A stretch of DNA of 64,000 nt from JBJFCE01 sp964437825 (GTDB taxonomy: Bacteria; Bacillota; Clostridia; Lachnospirales; Lachnospiraceae), in the NCBI GenBank assembly GCA_964437825.1, contig CAYTIH010000007.1, positions 1-64,000 of the forward strand. Reading direction: 5' to 3'. Of this stretch, positions 34,669 through 43,395 are shown piece by piece. The stretch's first letter is position 1. Every line of letters starts with the position of its first letter. The notes beneath the pieces are model-generated. The model was not told the origin of the DNA. It made no database searches and saw nothing but the letters and a program-made list of their open reading frames with translations. Position numbers and translations under genes: made by a program.

Positions 34669-35067
34669 ATGAGCAGACGTGAGTTAAGAGAACAGATTTT
34701 CTTATTACTGTTTCGGGTTGAATTTAACAGTATGGAGGAAATGCCGCAGCAGGTCAGGTATTTTTTTGAAACCTCCGAGAAAGAAGTGAAGCAGCAGGAT
34801 GAAATATATATTTCCGGTAAGTACGGAAATATTATCGCGCATCTTGATACGATCGATCAGCAGATCAATGAGAAGGCAAAGGGCTGGGATACCACCAGAA
34901 TGGGGAAGGTGGATCTGACAGTGATCCGTCTTGCCGTTTATGAAATTTTATTTGACGAGGAAATTCCTACGGGAGTAGCCATCAATGAGGCTGTGGAGCT
35001 TGCAAAGAAATTCGGGCAGGAGGAATCTGCCGGGTTTGTAAACGGCGTTCTTGCCAAATTTGCGTAA
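34669..35067 (+). CDS. nusB: Transcription antitermination factor NusB
   Basis: 132-aa all-helical RNA-binding protein of the rRNA antitermination complex with NusE. Recognised by SRRELREQIFLLLFRVEF at the start and by VAINEAVELAKKFGQEESAGFVNGVL near the end. The GAGGAATAAC ribosome site is modest. The folD gene that usually follows in B. subtilis is missing; xseA comes next. Confidence 0.95.
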   Translation: MSRRELREQIFLLLFRVEFNSMEEMPQQVRYFFETSEKEVKQQDEIYISGKYGNIIAHLDTIDQQINEKAKGWDTTRMGKVDLTVIRLAVYEILFDEEIPTGVAINEAVELAKKFGQEESAGFVNGVLAKFA

Positions 35068-35097
35068 TCCTTTGAAAACACGGCATGGAGGGTTGGC

Positions 35098-36312
35098 ATG
35101 AAGAATGTATATACCGTGGCACAGGTGAACTCCTATATCAGAAATATGTTCACACAGGATTTCATGCTGAATGCGATTTATGTGAAAGGCGAGATCAGTA
35201 ACTGCAAATATCATTCCTCAGGTCATATTTATTTCACTTTAAAAGATGACAAAGGAACAATAGCATGTGTTATGTTTGCAGGAAACCGGTCGAATCTGAA
35301 ATTCCGTTTAGAGGAAGGACAGCAGGTGATCGTATTCGGCAATGTGGATGTTTATGAGAGGGACGGAAAGTATCAGTTATATGCAAAGGAAATCAAGCTG
35401 GATGGAGAGGGAGAACTCTATGTCCGCTTTGAGCAGCTGAAGCGTGAGCTGGAAGAAATGGGAATGTTTTCTGCGCAGTATAAGCAGAAGATCCCGAAAT
35501 ACATTCGCACGCTCGGGGTCGTAACGGCGCCCACAGGAGCGGCAGTGCGTGATATTATCAATATTACAACGAGACGAAATCCGTATGTTCAGATCATTCT
35601 ATATCCTGCCATTGTGCAGGGGGATCAGGCAGCAGCCAGTATTGTGAACGGTATTCATGCCCTGGAGAAGCTCTCAGTGGATGTTATGATCGTGGGCCGC
35701 GGCGGCGGTTCTCTGGAGGATTTATGGGCCTTTAACGAGCGTGAGGTTGCGCAGGCCGTCTTTAACTGCTCCGTACCGGTCATTTCTGCCGTCGGGCATG
35801 AGACAGATACCACCATGATTGATTATGTGGCGGATTTGCGGGCCCCCACACCGTCCGCAGCGGCAGAACTTGCTGTGTTTGAAATAGATGCTTATTGGGA
35901 AAGGCTGAGGGATGCCCGGGATATGCTTGAACGCAGAATGACGACGATTCTGGAGCGCAAGAAAATGCAGTATGAACAGTATGAGCTTCGCATCCGCAAG
36001 TCCGGTCCCGCATACCGTATTACACAGCAGCGAACCGGACTGATGTCCTGTGAAGACCGGCTGAGCGCGGGCATGGCGCGAAAACTGGAGCAGTCCCGCC
36101 ATCGCTTGGAACTGTATATAGAGAAATTCAAGGGGCTATCCCCCATCGAAAAATTAAATCACGGCTTTTCCTATGTGACGGATCAGAAACAGAATGCGAT
36201 TACCGATGTTTCCATGATAGAGATCGGCGATCCGATCCGGATTCATGTAAAAAACGGAGAGCTGACTGCAGAAGTAACACAGATTATGAAAAAAGATGAT
36301 ATATGGGGCTGA
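35098..36312 (+). CDS. xseA: Exodeoxyribonuclease VII large subunit
   Basis: Catalytic subunit of a single-strand DNA exonuclease. The N-terminal OB fold (VKGEISNCKYHSSGHIYFTLKD) is followed by the nuclease domain with TAPTGAAVRDI, GRGGGSLEDLWAFNE and VISAVGHETDTTMID, then a long coiled coil. 404 aa is normal. It overlaps xseB by 10 bases at most. Confidence 0.96.
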   Translation: MKNVYTVAQVNSYIRNMFTQDFMLNAIYVKGEISNCKYHSSGHIYFTLKDDKGTIACVMFAGNRSNLKFRLEEGQQVIVFGNVDVYERDGKYQLYAKEIKLDGEGELYVRFEQLKRELEEMGMFSAQYKQKIPKYIRTLGVVTAPTGAAVRDIINITTRRNPYVQIILYPAIVQGDQAAASIVNGIHALEKLSVDVMIVGRGGGSLEDLWAFNEREVAQAVFNCSVPVISAVGHETDTTMIDYVADLRAPTPSAAAELAVFEIDAYWERLRDARDMLERRMTTILERKKMQYEQYELRIRKSGPAYRITQQRTGLMSCEDRLSAGMARKLEQSRHRLELYIEKFKGLSPIEKLNHGFSYVTDQKQNAITDVSMIEIGDPIRIHVKNGELTAEVTQIMKKDDIWG

Positions 36313-36575
36313 ATATGAAAGAAGATCAGAAGCAATCAAAAAGTGAAAAGACGGATCAGATCGGGCAGGAAACGGGAAATGTAAGTTTAGAGGAAAACTT
36401 TGTAAAATTGAATGAATTGATTGCCAGGCTGGAGGAGCCTTCCGCCTCCCTGGAGGAATCCTTTCGTGCATATGAAGCCGGGATGAAACTTTTGAAGATC
36501 TGCAACGATCAGATCGACAGAGTAGAAAAAAAAGTACAGGTGCTGAATGCAGAGGGAGGACTGGATGAGTTTTAA
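36303..36575 (+). CDS. xseB: Exodeoxyribonuclease VII small subunit
   Basis: About 86-90 residues with the XseB signature LEENFVKLNELIARLEEPSASLEESFRAYEAGMKLLKIC. The small subunits wrap the coiled coils of XseA. A charged, Lys/Glu-rich N-terminal arm precedes the domain. The start is ATG 36303 (overlapping xseA) or ATG 36315 with GGGG upstream. Confidence 0.94.
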   Translation: MGLNMKEDQKQSKSEKTDQIGQETGNVSLEENFVKLNELIARLEEPSASLEESFRAYEAGMKLLKICNDQIDRVEKKVQVLNAEGGLDEF

Positions 36576-37464
36576 GGATGAAATGCAGCAAAAAGTGCAG
36601 AAGACGGAGCAAATCCTAAGAACCTACCTCCCGGAAGAAAAGGGATATCAAAAGACGGTTCTGGAGGCAATGAATTACAGTATGCTGGCAGGCGGCAAGC
36701 GCCTGCGCCCGATTCTCATGCAGGAGACCTACAGGATGTTTGGCGGAACGGGAAAGGAGATTGAGCCTTTTGCGGCTGCGATCGAGATGATTCATACCTA
36801 TTCCCTGATTCATGATGATCTGCCTGCGATGGACAATGACAACTATCGCAGGGGCCGGGAAACAACCCATGTGGTTTACGGTGAAGCCATGGCGATTCTG
36901 GCAGGGGACGGACTTTTAACCCATGCGTTTGAAACCGCCGCAAGGGCTTTTTCCATGTGCAGCGCGGATATGACGACGCGGGTAGGAAGATCAATCGGTG
37001 TACTGGCGCAGAAAGCCGGCGTAAATGGCATGCTGGGCGGACAGTGCGTGGATGTGGAAGCGGAAAATCAGGGTCTGTCTGTGGATAGGGACAGGCTTTT
37101 ATATATTCATGATAAGAAAACGGCGGCAATGATACAGTCGTCCCTGATGATCGGGGCAATTCTGGCCGGAGCAGAGGAAGATCAGATTCAGAAGCTTGAA
37201 AACATCGGTTATCTGGTAGGACTTGCATTCCAGATTCGCGATGATATTCTGGATGTGGAAGGAAATGAAGAACAGCTGGGTAAGCCCATCGGCTCCGATG
37301 AAAAAAATAAGAAGGCTACTTACGTATCCTTAGTGGGTATGGAGCAGGCGAAGGCGGATGTGGAGCGTTTTTCCAAAGAGGCAGTGCAGCAGGCTGAAAA
37401 CTTATCGGTATGCAATCGGTTTCTGGTTCAGATGATAAAGGAACTGGTATTCCGTACATACTAG
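36565..37464 (+). CDS. ispA: Polyprenyl (farnesyl) diphosphate synthase
   Basis: Short-chain isoprenyl diphosphate synthase making FPP (possibly GGPP) for undecaprenyl and quinone precursors. 299 aa. First aspartate-rich motif DDLPAMD at 84-90, second DDILDVEG near 228. KRLRP (about 45-49) binds diphosphate. GGGAGG is five bases before the ATG at 36565, inside the xseB end. Placement next to dxs links both ends of the isoprenoid route. Confidence 0.95.
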   Translation: MSFKDEMQQKVQKTEQILRTYLPEEKGYQKTVLEAMNYSMLAGGKRLRPILMQETYRMFGGTGKEIEPFAAAIEMIHTYSLIHDDLPAMDNDNYRRGRETTHVVYGEAMAILAGDGLLTHAFETAARAFSMCSADMTTRVGRSIGVLAQKAGVNGMLGGQCVDVEAENQGLSVDRDRLLYIHDKKTAAMIQSSLMIGAILAGAEEDQIQKLENIGYLVGLAFQIRDDILDVEGNEEQLGKPIGSDEKNKKATYVSLVGMEQAKADVERFSKEAVQQAENLSVCNRFLVQMIKELVFRTY

Positions 37465-37480
37465 GAAAGGTATTGTGCGT

Positions 37481-39355
37481 ATGTATTTAGAGCAAATCAG
37501 GCAGGCAAATGATATCAAAAAAATTGATAAGGAAAATTTGGACGAGCTGGCAGAAGAAATCAGAGATTTTTTAATAAAAAAAATCAGCGTGACAGGGGGG
37601 CACCTCGGCTCCAATCTGGGCGTGGTGGAGCTGACCATGGCACTCCATTTATCCTTGAATCTCCCGGATGATAAAATTATCTGGGATGTGGGGCACCAGT
37701 CTTATACGCATAAGCTTTTGACCGGACGGCGTGAAGGCTTTGAAACGCTCAGAAAATATGGCGGTATGAGCGGTTTTCCAAAGAGAAAGGAAAGCGAATG
37801 CGACTGCTTTGATACCGGACACAGTTCGACCTCCATTTCTGCGGGACTTGGTCTTGTAAAGGCGAGGGATTTAAAAAATGAGAAACGCACGATTATATCA
37901 GTGATCGGGGACGGCTCCCTGACCGGCGGTATGGCTTATGAAGCCCTGAATAATGCGGCAAAGCTGGAAACGAATTTTATTATTATTCTGAATGATAATA
38001 ATATGTCCATTTCAGAAAATGTGGGAGGCGTTTCCAAATATCTGAATTCGATCCGTACGGCACCTTCCTACTTGAATCTGAAGGAAGATGTATACAAAAA
38101 GCTGCTTGCCGGCGGTAAGCATGGAGAGGCAACGGTTGCGGCGATCAGAAAGGCAAAGAGCAGTATAAAGCATCTGGTTGTACCCGGAATGTTTTTTGAG
38201 GATATGGGGCTTACTTATTTGGGGCCCGTGGACGGACACGACATTCAGGGAATGGTGAATGCCATAAAGGAAGCCAAGCGGTTTAAAAAAGCCGTTATGA
38301 TACATGTGGTGACCGAAAAAGGCAAGGGGTATCTTCCGGCGGAGCGTCACCCTGCGAGATTTCACGGCGCGGAGCCGTTTTTCGTCGAAACGGGGCTTCC
38401 CAGAAACCCCAGAAGCAAGGCAAATTATACGGATATTTTTTCGACCGTGATGTGCAAGCTTGGTGAAAGGAATCCCCGGGTGGTGGCAATTACAGCTGCG
38501 ATGCCGGACGGAACAGGCTTAAAACTGTTTCACAATATGTTTCCGGAACGTTTCTTTGATGTGGGAATTGCGGAGGAGCATGCAGTCACCTTTGCGGCAG
38601 GTCTGGCAGCGGCGGGCTTGAAGCCTGTTTTTGCAGTGTACTCTTCCTTTTTACAGAGGGCGTATGACCAGATCCTGCATGATGTCTGTATCCAGAACCT
38701 GCCGGTGGTCTTTGCAATAGACCGAGCGGGACTGGTAGGCAGTGACGGAGAGACGCATCAGGGAATTTTTGACCTGTCCTATCTGTCCTCCATACCGAAT
38801 ATGCATATTATGGCGCCGAAGAATAAATGGGAACTGTCCGATATGCTGAAATTTGCGGTGCAGTTCGACGGTCCGGTTGCAATCCGCTATCCGCGCGGTG
38901 AGGCTTATGACGGCCTGAGCGAGTTTCGCGCGCCGATTGTACTGGGGAAATCCGAGCCCTTGTATGAGGAGCAGGGGATTGCTCTGGTTGCCGTAGGCAG
39001 CATGGTCAAAACCGCCGAGGAAGTGCGGGGACGGCTCAAGGAGGCAGGGAAAGACTGCTCTCTGATAAATGCGCGTTTTGTAAAACCGCTGGATGAAGAA
39101 ATGATCAGGCGTCTGGCCCAAACACATTCGGTCATAGTAGCAATGGAAGAGAATGTGGCAAGCGGAGGGTTCGGAGAGAGGGTACGCGATGCCCTTTCCG
39201 GCGAAGCAGAGGTCGCATCGGGTAAAACGAAGGTGCTGACTGTGACCATTCCCGATGAATATGTGGAGCACGGCAATGTGGAGGTCTTAAAACGGGAAAT
39301 CGGTCTTGATGCGGACGGTATTATGAAGAAAATTATGGCATGTATAGAAGGATAG
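37481..39355 (+). CDS. dxs: 1-deoxy-D-xylulose-5-phosphate synthase
   Basis: Thiamine-diphosphate enzyme joining pyruvate and glyceraldehyde-3-phosphate, entry to the MEP isoprenoid route. GHLGSNLGVVELTMALH lies near the start, the ThDP motif GDGSLTGGMAYEALNNA with NDNNMSIS follows, and the transketolase pyrimidine domain carries GIAEEHAVTFAAG. 624 aa is normal. The ATG 37481 is preferred; a GTG at 37475 is in frame, both after GGAAAGG. Confidence 0.97.
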   Translation: MYLEQIRQANDIKKIDKENLDELAEEIRDFLIKKISVTGGHLGSNLGVVELTMALHLSLNLPDDKIIWDVGHQSYTHKLLTGRREGFETLRKYGGMSGFPKRKESECDCFDTGHSSTSISAGLGLVKARDLKNEKRTIISVIGDGSLTGGMAYEALNNAAKLETNFIIILNDNNMSISENVGGVSKYLNSIRTAPSYLNLKEDVYKKLLAGGKHGEATVAAIRKAKSSIKHLVVPGMFFEDMGLTYLGPVDGHDIQGMVNAIKEAKRFKKAVMIHVVTEKGKGYLPAERHPARFHGAEPFFVETGLPRNPRSKANYTDIFSTVMCKLGERNPRVVAITAAMPDGTGLKLFHNMFPERFFDVGIAEEHAVTFAAGLAAAGLKPVFAVYSSFLQRAYDQILHDVCIQNLPVVFAIDRAGLVGSDGETHQGIFDLSYLSSIPNMHIMAPKNKWELSDMLKFAVQFDGPVAIRYPRGEAYDGLSEFRAPIVLGKSEPLYEEQGIALVAVGSMVKTAEEVRGRLKEAGKDCSLINARFVKPLDEEMIRRLAQTHSVIVAMEENVASGGFGERVRDALSGEAEVASGKTKVLTVTIPDEYVEHGNVEVLKREIGLDADGIMKKIMACIEG

Positions 39356-39383
39356 GAACCGAAGTTCTGAAAGAGAAAACAGA

Positions 39384-40199
39384 ATGAAAGAAAGACTGGA
39401 TGTATTACTGGTATCACGGGGACTTGCCGAGTCCAGAGAAAAGGCAAAAGTGACAATTATGGCGGGGGACGTCTTTGTCAACGGACAAAGAGAGGATAAG
39501 CCGGGAACCGCATTTGATCCGGAGAAATCTCAAATAGAAGTGCGCGGGGCTGCGCTAAAGTATGTCAGCCGGGGCGGGCTTAAGCTGGAAAAGGCAATGA
39601 GCTGCTTTCCGATTGACTTAAAGGATAGGGTTTGCTTGGATATCGGAGCTTCCACAGGGGGATTTACCGATTGTATGCTGCAAAACGGAGCTGCCAGAGT
39701 ATATTCTGTGGATGTCGGGCATGGGCAGTTAGCCTGGAAGCTTCGCAGTGATGAGCGTGTGATTTGTATGGAAAAGACCAATTTTCGGTATGTAACGAAA
39801 CAGCAGATTCCGGAGGAACCGGATTTTGCATCCTGTGACGTTTCTTTTATATCGTTAACCAAAATCCTTGAGCCTGCCATTTCGCTTTTAAAAAGAGATG
39901 CCTGCATGGTATGTCTGATCAAACCTCAGTTTGAGGCGGGCAGGGAGAAGGTAGGCAAAAAGGGCGTCGTCAGGGAACCGGAGGTTCATGAAGAAGTGTT
40001 GGAAAAGATTCTGCCGTATGCGCAGAATATCGGATTTACTATAGAGGGACTTGATTTTTCACCGATTAAGGGTCCGGAGGGCAATATCGAATATCTTGCC
40101 TTTCTAAGGAAGCAGGAGAAGCCGGCAGTTCTGGAGCCGGAACAAATGACGGCTCAGATCAAATCAATTGTTAAGAAAGCACACGAGACACTGGGATGA
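39384..40199 (+). CDS. tlyA: TlyA-family rRNA 2'-O-methyltransferase (hemolysin-like)
   Basis: 271 aa: N-terminal S4 RNA-binding domain (ERLDVLLVSRGLAESREKAK) and FtsJ-like methyltransferase domain with CLDIGASTGGFTDCMLQNGA and CDVSFISLTKIL. In mycobacteria TlyA methylates 16S C1409 and 23S C1920; the Firmicutes YqxC group is less studied. The old name 'hemolysin' is not supported by anything in the sequence. The end overlaps nadK (ATGA). Confidence 0.93.
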   Translation: MKERLDVLLVSRGLAESREKAKVTIMAGDVFVNGQREDKPGTAFDPEKSQIEVRGAALKYVSRGGLKLEKAMSCFPIDLKDRVCLDIGASTGGFTDCMLQNGAARVYSVDVGHGQLAWKLRSDERVICMEKTNFRYVTKQQIPEEPDFASCDVSFISLTKILEPAISLLKRDACMVCLIKPQFEAGREKVGKKGVVREPEVHEEVLEKILPYAQNIGFTIEGLDFSPIKGPEGNIEYLAFLRKQEKPAVLEPEQMTAQIKSIVKKAHETLG

Positions 40200-41047
40200 A
40201 ACATTTTTATATCATTACCAATCAAATGAAAGATCCGGGATTTGAGACAACGGAGTGGATACGTTCCTATTTGAAGGAGCATGGTGGCAGCTGTGAGGTG
40301 CATGTGCAGGAGGACTGCCACGGATTTTGCTATACTGACAGCAGAGCGGTTCCAAAGGATACGGACTGTATTCTGGTGCTTGGCGGGGACGGAACGCTTC
40401 TGGAGGCGGCCAGGGATACCTCTCAGCTTGGAATTCCGCTGATCGGCGTCAATCTGGGAACGCTCGGATATCTGGCGGAGGTGGAAAAAAGCAATCTGCC
40501 TGAGGCGCTTGACCGTTTATATGACGGGGATTATCAGGTTGACAAACGGATGATGCTGGAAGGGCATGTGATGTCGGATACCGGAACGGACAGCGTCAAA
40601 TATGCACTCAATGATGTGGTTATTTCCAGAAACGGCCCTCTGCAGGTGATCCATTTTCACATATTTGTGAACGGGCACTTTTTGCGGGGATACAGCGCGG
40701 ACGGAATCATTGTTTCCACACCGACAGGCTCCACCGGATACAATTTGTCTGCGGGAGGTCCCATTGTGGAGCCGGAAGCGAATCTGATGGTTATCACACC
40801 GATTTGTCCTCATACGCTGAATACGCGGAGTATCGTTTTGTCTCCCGAGGACCGGATTGAAATAGAAATTGAGCAGAGCAAAAACGGGCAGCATCAGGAG
40901 GTGGAGGCGAATTTTGACGGCTCCCACAGCATTCCTCTAAAGGAGGGAAGCCGCATTCGGATAAGCAAGTCACAGAGAACGACCTCCATTATCAGATTGA
41001 GTGATGTCAACTTTTTGGAGGTACTGCATAGAAAGATGGGAGAGTAA
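40196..41047 (+). CDS. nadK: NAD kinase
   Basis: Phosphorylates NAD to NADP. 283 aa. The GGDG motif is at residues 63-66 (LGGDGTLLEA); further blocks are NDVVISRNGPLQVI and GIIVSTPTGSTGYNLSAGGPIV. It overlaps tlyA by 4 bases and is 13 bases from argR. Insertion of nadK between tlyA and argR is the common Clostridia arrangement. Confidence 0.97.
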   Translation: MKHFYIITNQMKDPGFETTEWIRSYLKEHGGSCEVHVQEDCHGFCYTDSRAVPKDTDCILVLGGDGTLLEAARDTSQLGIPLIGVNLGTLGYLAEVEKSNLPEALDRLYDGDYQVDKRMMLEGHVMSDTGTDSVKYALNDVVISRNGPLQVIHFHIFVNGHFLRGYSADGIIVSTPTGSTGYNLSAGGPIVEPEANLMVITPICPHTLNTRSIVLSPEDRIEIEIEQSKNGQHQEVEANFDGSHSIPLKEGSRIRISKSQRTTSIIRLSDVNFLEVLHRKMGE

Positions 41048-41060
41048 GCGCAGGTAGACT

Positions 41061-41516
41061 ATGACAAAGCAGAAACGACAGGAAACAATCATTGAACTGG
41101 TGGAAAAAGAGGAGATCGAAACGCAGGAGGAGCTGGCGGAAGCGTTAAGGAAAGCGGGGTTTCCCGTGACTCAGGCAACGGTTTCCAGGGATATCAGAGA
41201 GCTAAAGCTGTCCAAAATTTCAACCGGCAGGGGGACGCAGAAATATGTGGTACTGAAGGATCATGAGAGTCATCTGAGCGATAAGTATATCAGGGTTTTG
41301 CGGGAAGGCTTCATTTCCATGGATAATGCCCAGAATATTCTGGTGGTCAAAACGGTATCGGGGATGGCAATGGCGGTAGCGGCGGCTTTGGATGCTATGA
41401 AGTTTAGCGAGATTGTGGGGAGCATTGCAGGGGATGATACGATCATGGTTGCCGTTAGAAGCGTCGAGGATACTTATGCGGTGATGGACAAGATCAGGGG
41501 CTTTTGCTATGAGTAG
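41061..41516 (+). CDS. argR: Arginine repressor
   Basis: 151 aa. The N-terminal winged helix reads ETQEELAEALRKAGFPVTQATVSRDIRELKL-type residues (about 18-48); the C-terminal hexamerisation and arginine-binding domain has AMAVAAALDAMKF and GSIAGDDTIMVAVRS with the GDDT arginine-binding motif. It controls arginine metabolism genes elsewhere; no ARG box was seen in its own upstream region. Confidence 0.96.
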   Translation: MTKQKRQETIIELVEKEEIETQEELAEALRKAGFPVTQATVSRDIRELKLSKISTGRGTQKYVVLKDHESHLSDKYIRVLREGFISMDNAQNILVVKTVSGMAMAVAAALDAMKFSEIVGSIAGDDTIMVAVRSVEDTYAVMDKIRGFCYE

Positions 41517-41552
41517 CAGGCTGGCTTGATCGCTGCAGGCTGCGGATCAGAA

Positions 41553-41576
41553 CTTATGCCTGGAGAGAAGCATAAG
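41553..41576 (+). promoter_or_regulatory. Hairpin touching the recN ribosome site
   Basis: CTTATGC (41553-41559) pairs with GCATAAG (41570-41576); the right arm runs into the AAGGAGAGAG ribosome site of recN. Confidence 0.5.
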
Positions 41577-41586
41577 GAGAGAGACA

Positions 41587-43275
41587 ATGTTAGTGAGTTT
41601 ACATGTAAAAAATTTGGCGTTAATAGATGAAGTGTCGGTAGAATTCGGACCGGGGCTCAACATCCTGACGGGAGAAACCGGCGCAGGAAAATCCATTCTC
41701 ATAGGTTCGATCAATCTGGCGCTGGGTGCAAAGGCGGATAAGGATGTTATCAGAAGCGGTGCGGATCAGGCGCTGATTGAACTGGTATTTCAGCTGGAAA
41801 ATGAAGCGCAGATACGGAAAATGAGAGAGTTAGAGCTTCCGGTTGAGGAAGACAATCTGGTTATTTTGCAAAGAAGAATCTCGCCCCAGAGAGCAGTGTG
41901 TAAGGTGGGCGGAGAGACAGTCAGCGCAAAGCAGTTAAAAGAATTATCCGAAATGCTCATTCATATTCACGGCCAGAGGGATAATCAGTACCTGTTAAAG
42001 CCTGAAAACCAGATGGCATTTCTGGATTCTTATGCGGGAGAACCTATGAAGCTGCTGCTTGAGCAGCTGACAGAGGGATATGAAAGATATCGTCAGGCCG
42101 GGAAAGCGCTGGAGGAGCTGCAGAAGGAAGAATCAGCCGGCAGAAGGGAGCTGTCCTTTGCGCAGTATGAAGTGGATGAGATAGAAAAAGCGGACATGAA
42201 ACCCGGCGAGGATGAAAAGCTGGAGAAGCGTTATCATTTGATGCTGAGCAGCCGCAGAATCATGGAAAGTGCCAGAAAAGCATATGATATGACCGGATAT
42301 CAGGAGATTCAGGCGGCAGGAAGTCTCATCGGCGAGGCGCTTCATGAGCTGAGGAATGTGGCAGCACTGGATGAGAATGCAGGGAATCTCTGTGATCAGA
42401 TTATGAATATTGATGCACTCTTAAACGATTTTAACAGGGATTTGTCCGATTATATGTCCGATCTGGAATTCGACGAAAGCGAATACAGACAGACGGAGGA
42501 ACGTCTGAATGAATTAAACAGATTAAAATCCAAATACGGAAATACTTATGAAGAGATCCGGGCATATCTGCAAAAACAGCAGGATTATCTGATGAAAATG
42601 AGTGATTTTGATGCTTATAAGAAGCAGGCAGAGCTTGCCTATCAAAAGGCGGAGCAGGAATTCTGGAAATTATGCGATGAAGCCTCTATGCTCAGAAAAG
42701 AGGCGGCGCAGAAGCTTGGAAAGGAATTGGAGCAGACATTGCTCGATTTGAATTTTCTGGATGTCGGAATACGAATTGAGGTACATCCGCAGGAGCATTT
42801 CAGTGCAGCCGGGCAGGATCAGGTCGTATTTATGATTTCCATGAATCCGGGAGAGCCGCTCAGACCGCTTACAAATGTAGCAAGCGGAGGCGAACTGTCC
42901 AGAATCATGTTGGCATGCAGGACGATTTTGGCAGATCAGGACCAAATAGGCGCCATGATTTTTGATGAAATCGATGCGGGAATCAGCGGACGAACGGCGT
43001 GGAAGGTGTCGGAGAAGCTGGGCGTGCTGAGCAGGAAATACCAGGTGATCTGTATTACGCATCTTCCTCAGATCGCGGCAATGGCGGACACGCATTTTGT
43101 AATAGAAAAAACAGCCGACGACGGGCGTACAACGACTTCGATCAGAACCATAACGGACGAGGCTTTGATCAGAGAACTCTCCAGAATGCTGGGCGGGGAT
43201 ACGATTACGGATACAGTCATGCAAAATGCGCTTGAAATGCGTCAAATGGCAATAATTTCCAAGCAAAATTGTTAA
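41587..43275 (+). CDS. recN: DNA repair protein RecN
   Basis: SMC-like ATPase for double-strand break repair. 562 aa. Walker A GETGAGKSILIGSINLAL (about 29-46); two coiled-coil arms around a hinge; ABC signature NVASGGELSRIMLA and Walker B GAMIFDEIDAGISG toward the C terminus. No LexA box was seen upstream, unlike E. coli recN. It ends in a strong terminator. Confidence 0.96.
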   Translation: MLVSLHVKNLALIDEVSVEFGPGLNILTGETGAGKSILIGSINLALGAKADKDVIRSGADQALIELVFQLENEAQIRKMRELELPVEEDNLVILQRRISPQRAVCKVGGETVSAKQLKELSEMLIHIHGQRDNQYLLKPENQMAFLDSYAGEPMKLLLEQLTEGYERYRQAGKALEELQKEESAGRRELSFAQYEVDEIEKADMKPGEDEKLEKRYHLMLSSRRIMESARKAYDMTGYQEIQAAGSLIGEALHELRNVAALDENAGNLCDQIMNIDALLNDFNRDLSDYMSDLEFDESEYRQTEERLNELNRLKSKYGNTYEEIRAYLQKQQDYLMKMSDFDAYKKQAELAYQKAEQEFWKLCDEASMLRKEAAQKLGKELEQTLLDLNFLDVGIRIEVHPQEHFSAAGQDQVVFMISMNPGEPLRPLTNVASGGELSRIMLACRTILADQDQIGAMIFDEIDAGISGRTAWKVSEKLGVLSRKYQVICITHLPQIAAMADTHFVIEKTADDGRTTTSIRTITDEALIRELSRMLGGDTITDTVMQNALEMRQMAIISKQNC

Positions 43276-43332
43276 AAACCGGAAAATCTGGAAACAGTAT
43301 TACAATTAAAAAATTCAGAATGAAATATACTA

Positions 43333-43361
43333 AGAGAGATCGAAAACGGTCTCTCTTTTTT
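43333..43361 (+). terminator. Terminator after recN
   Basis: 10-bp stem AGAGAGATCG/CGGTCTCTCT with AAAA loop and six T residues. It separates the repair genes from spoIVB, which must therefore have its own promoter. Confidence 0.92.
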
Positions 43362-43395
43362 GGTGTATAGGAATGTTTACGAAGGGGGAAATGAT

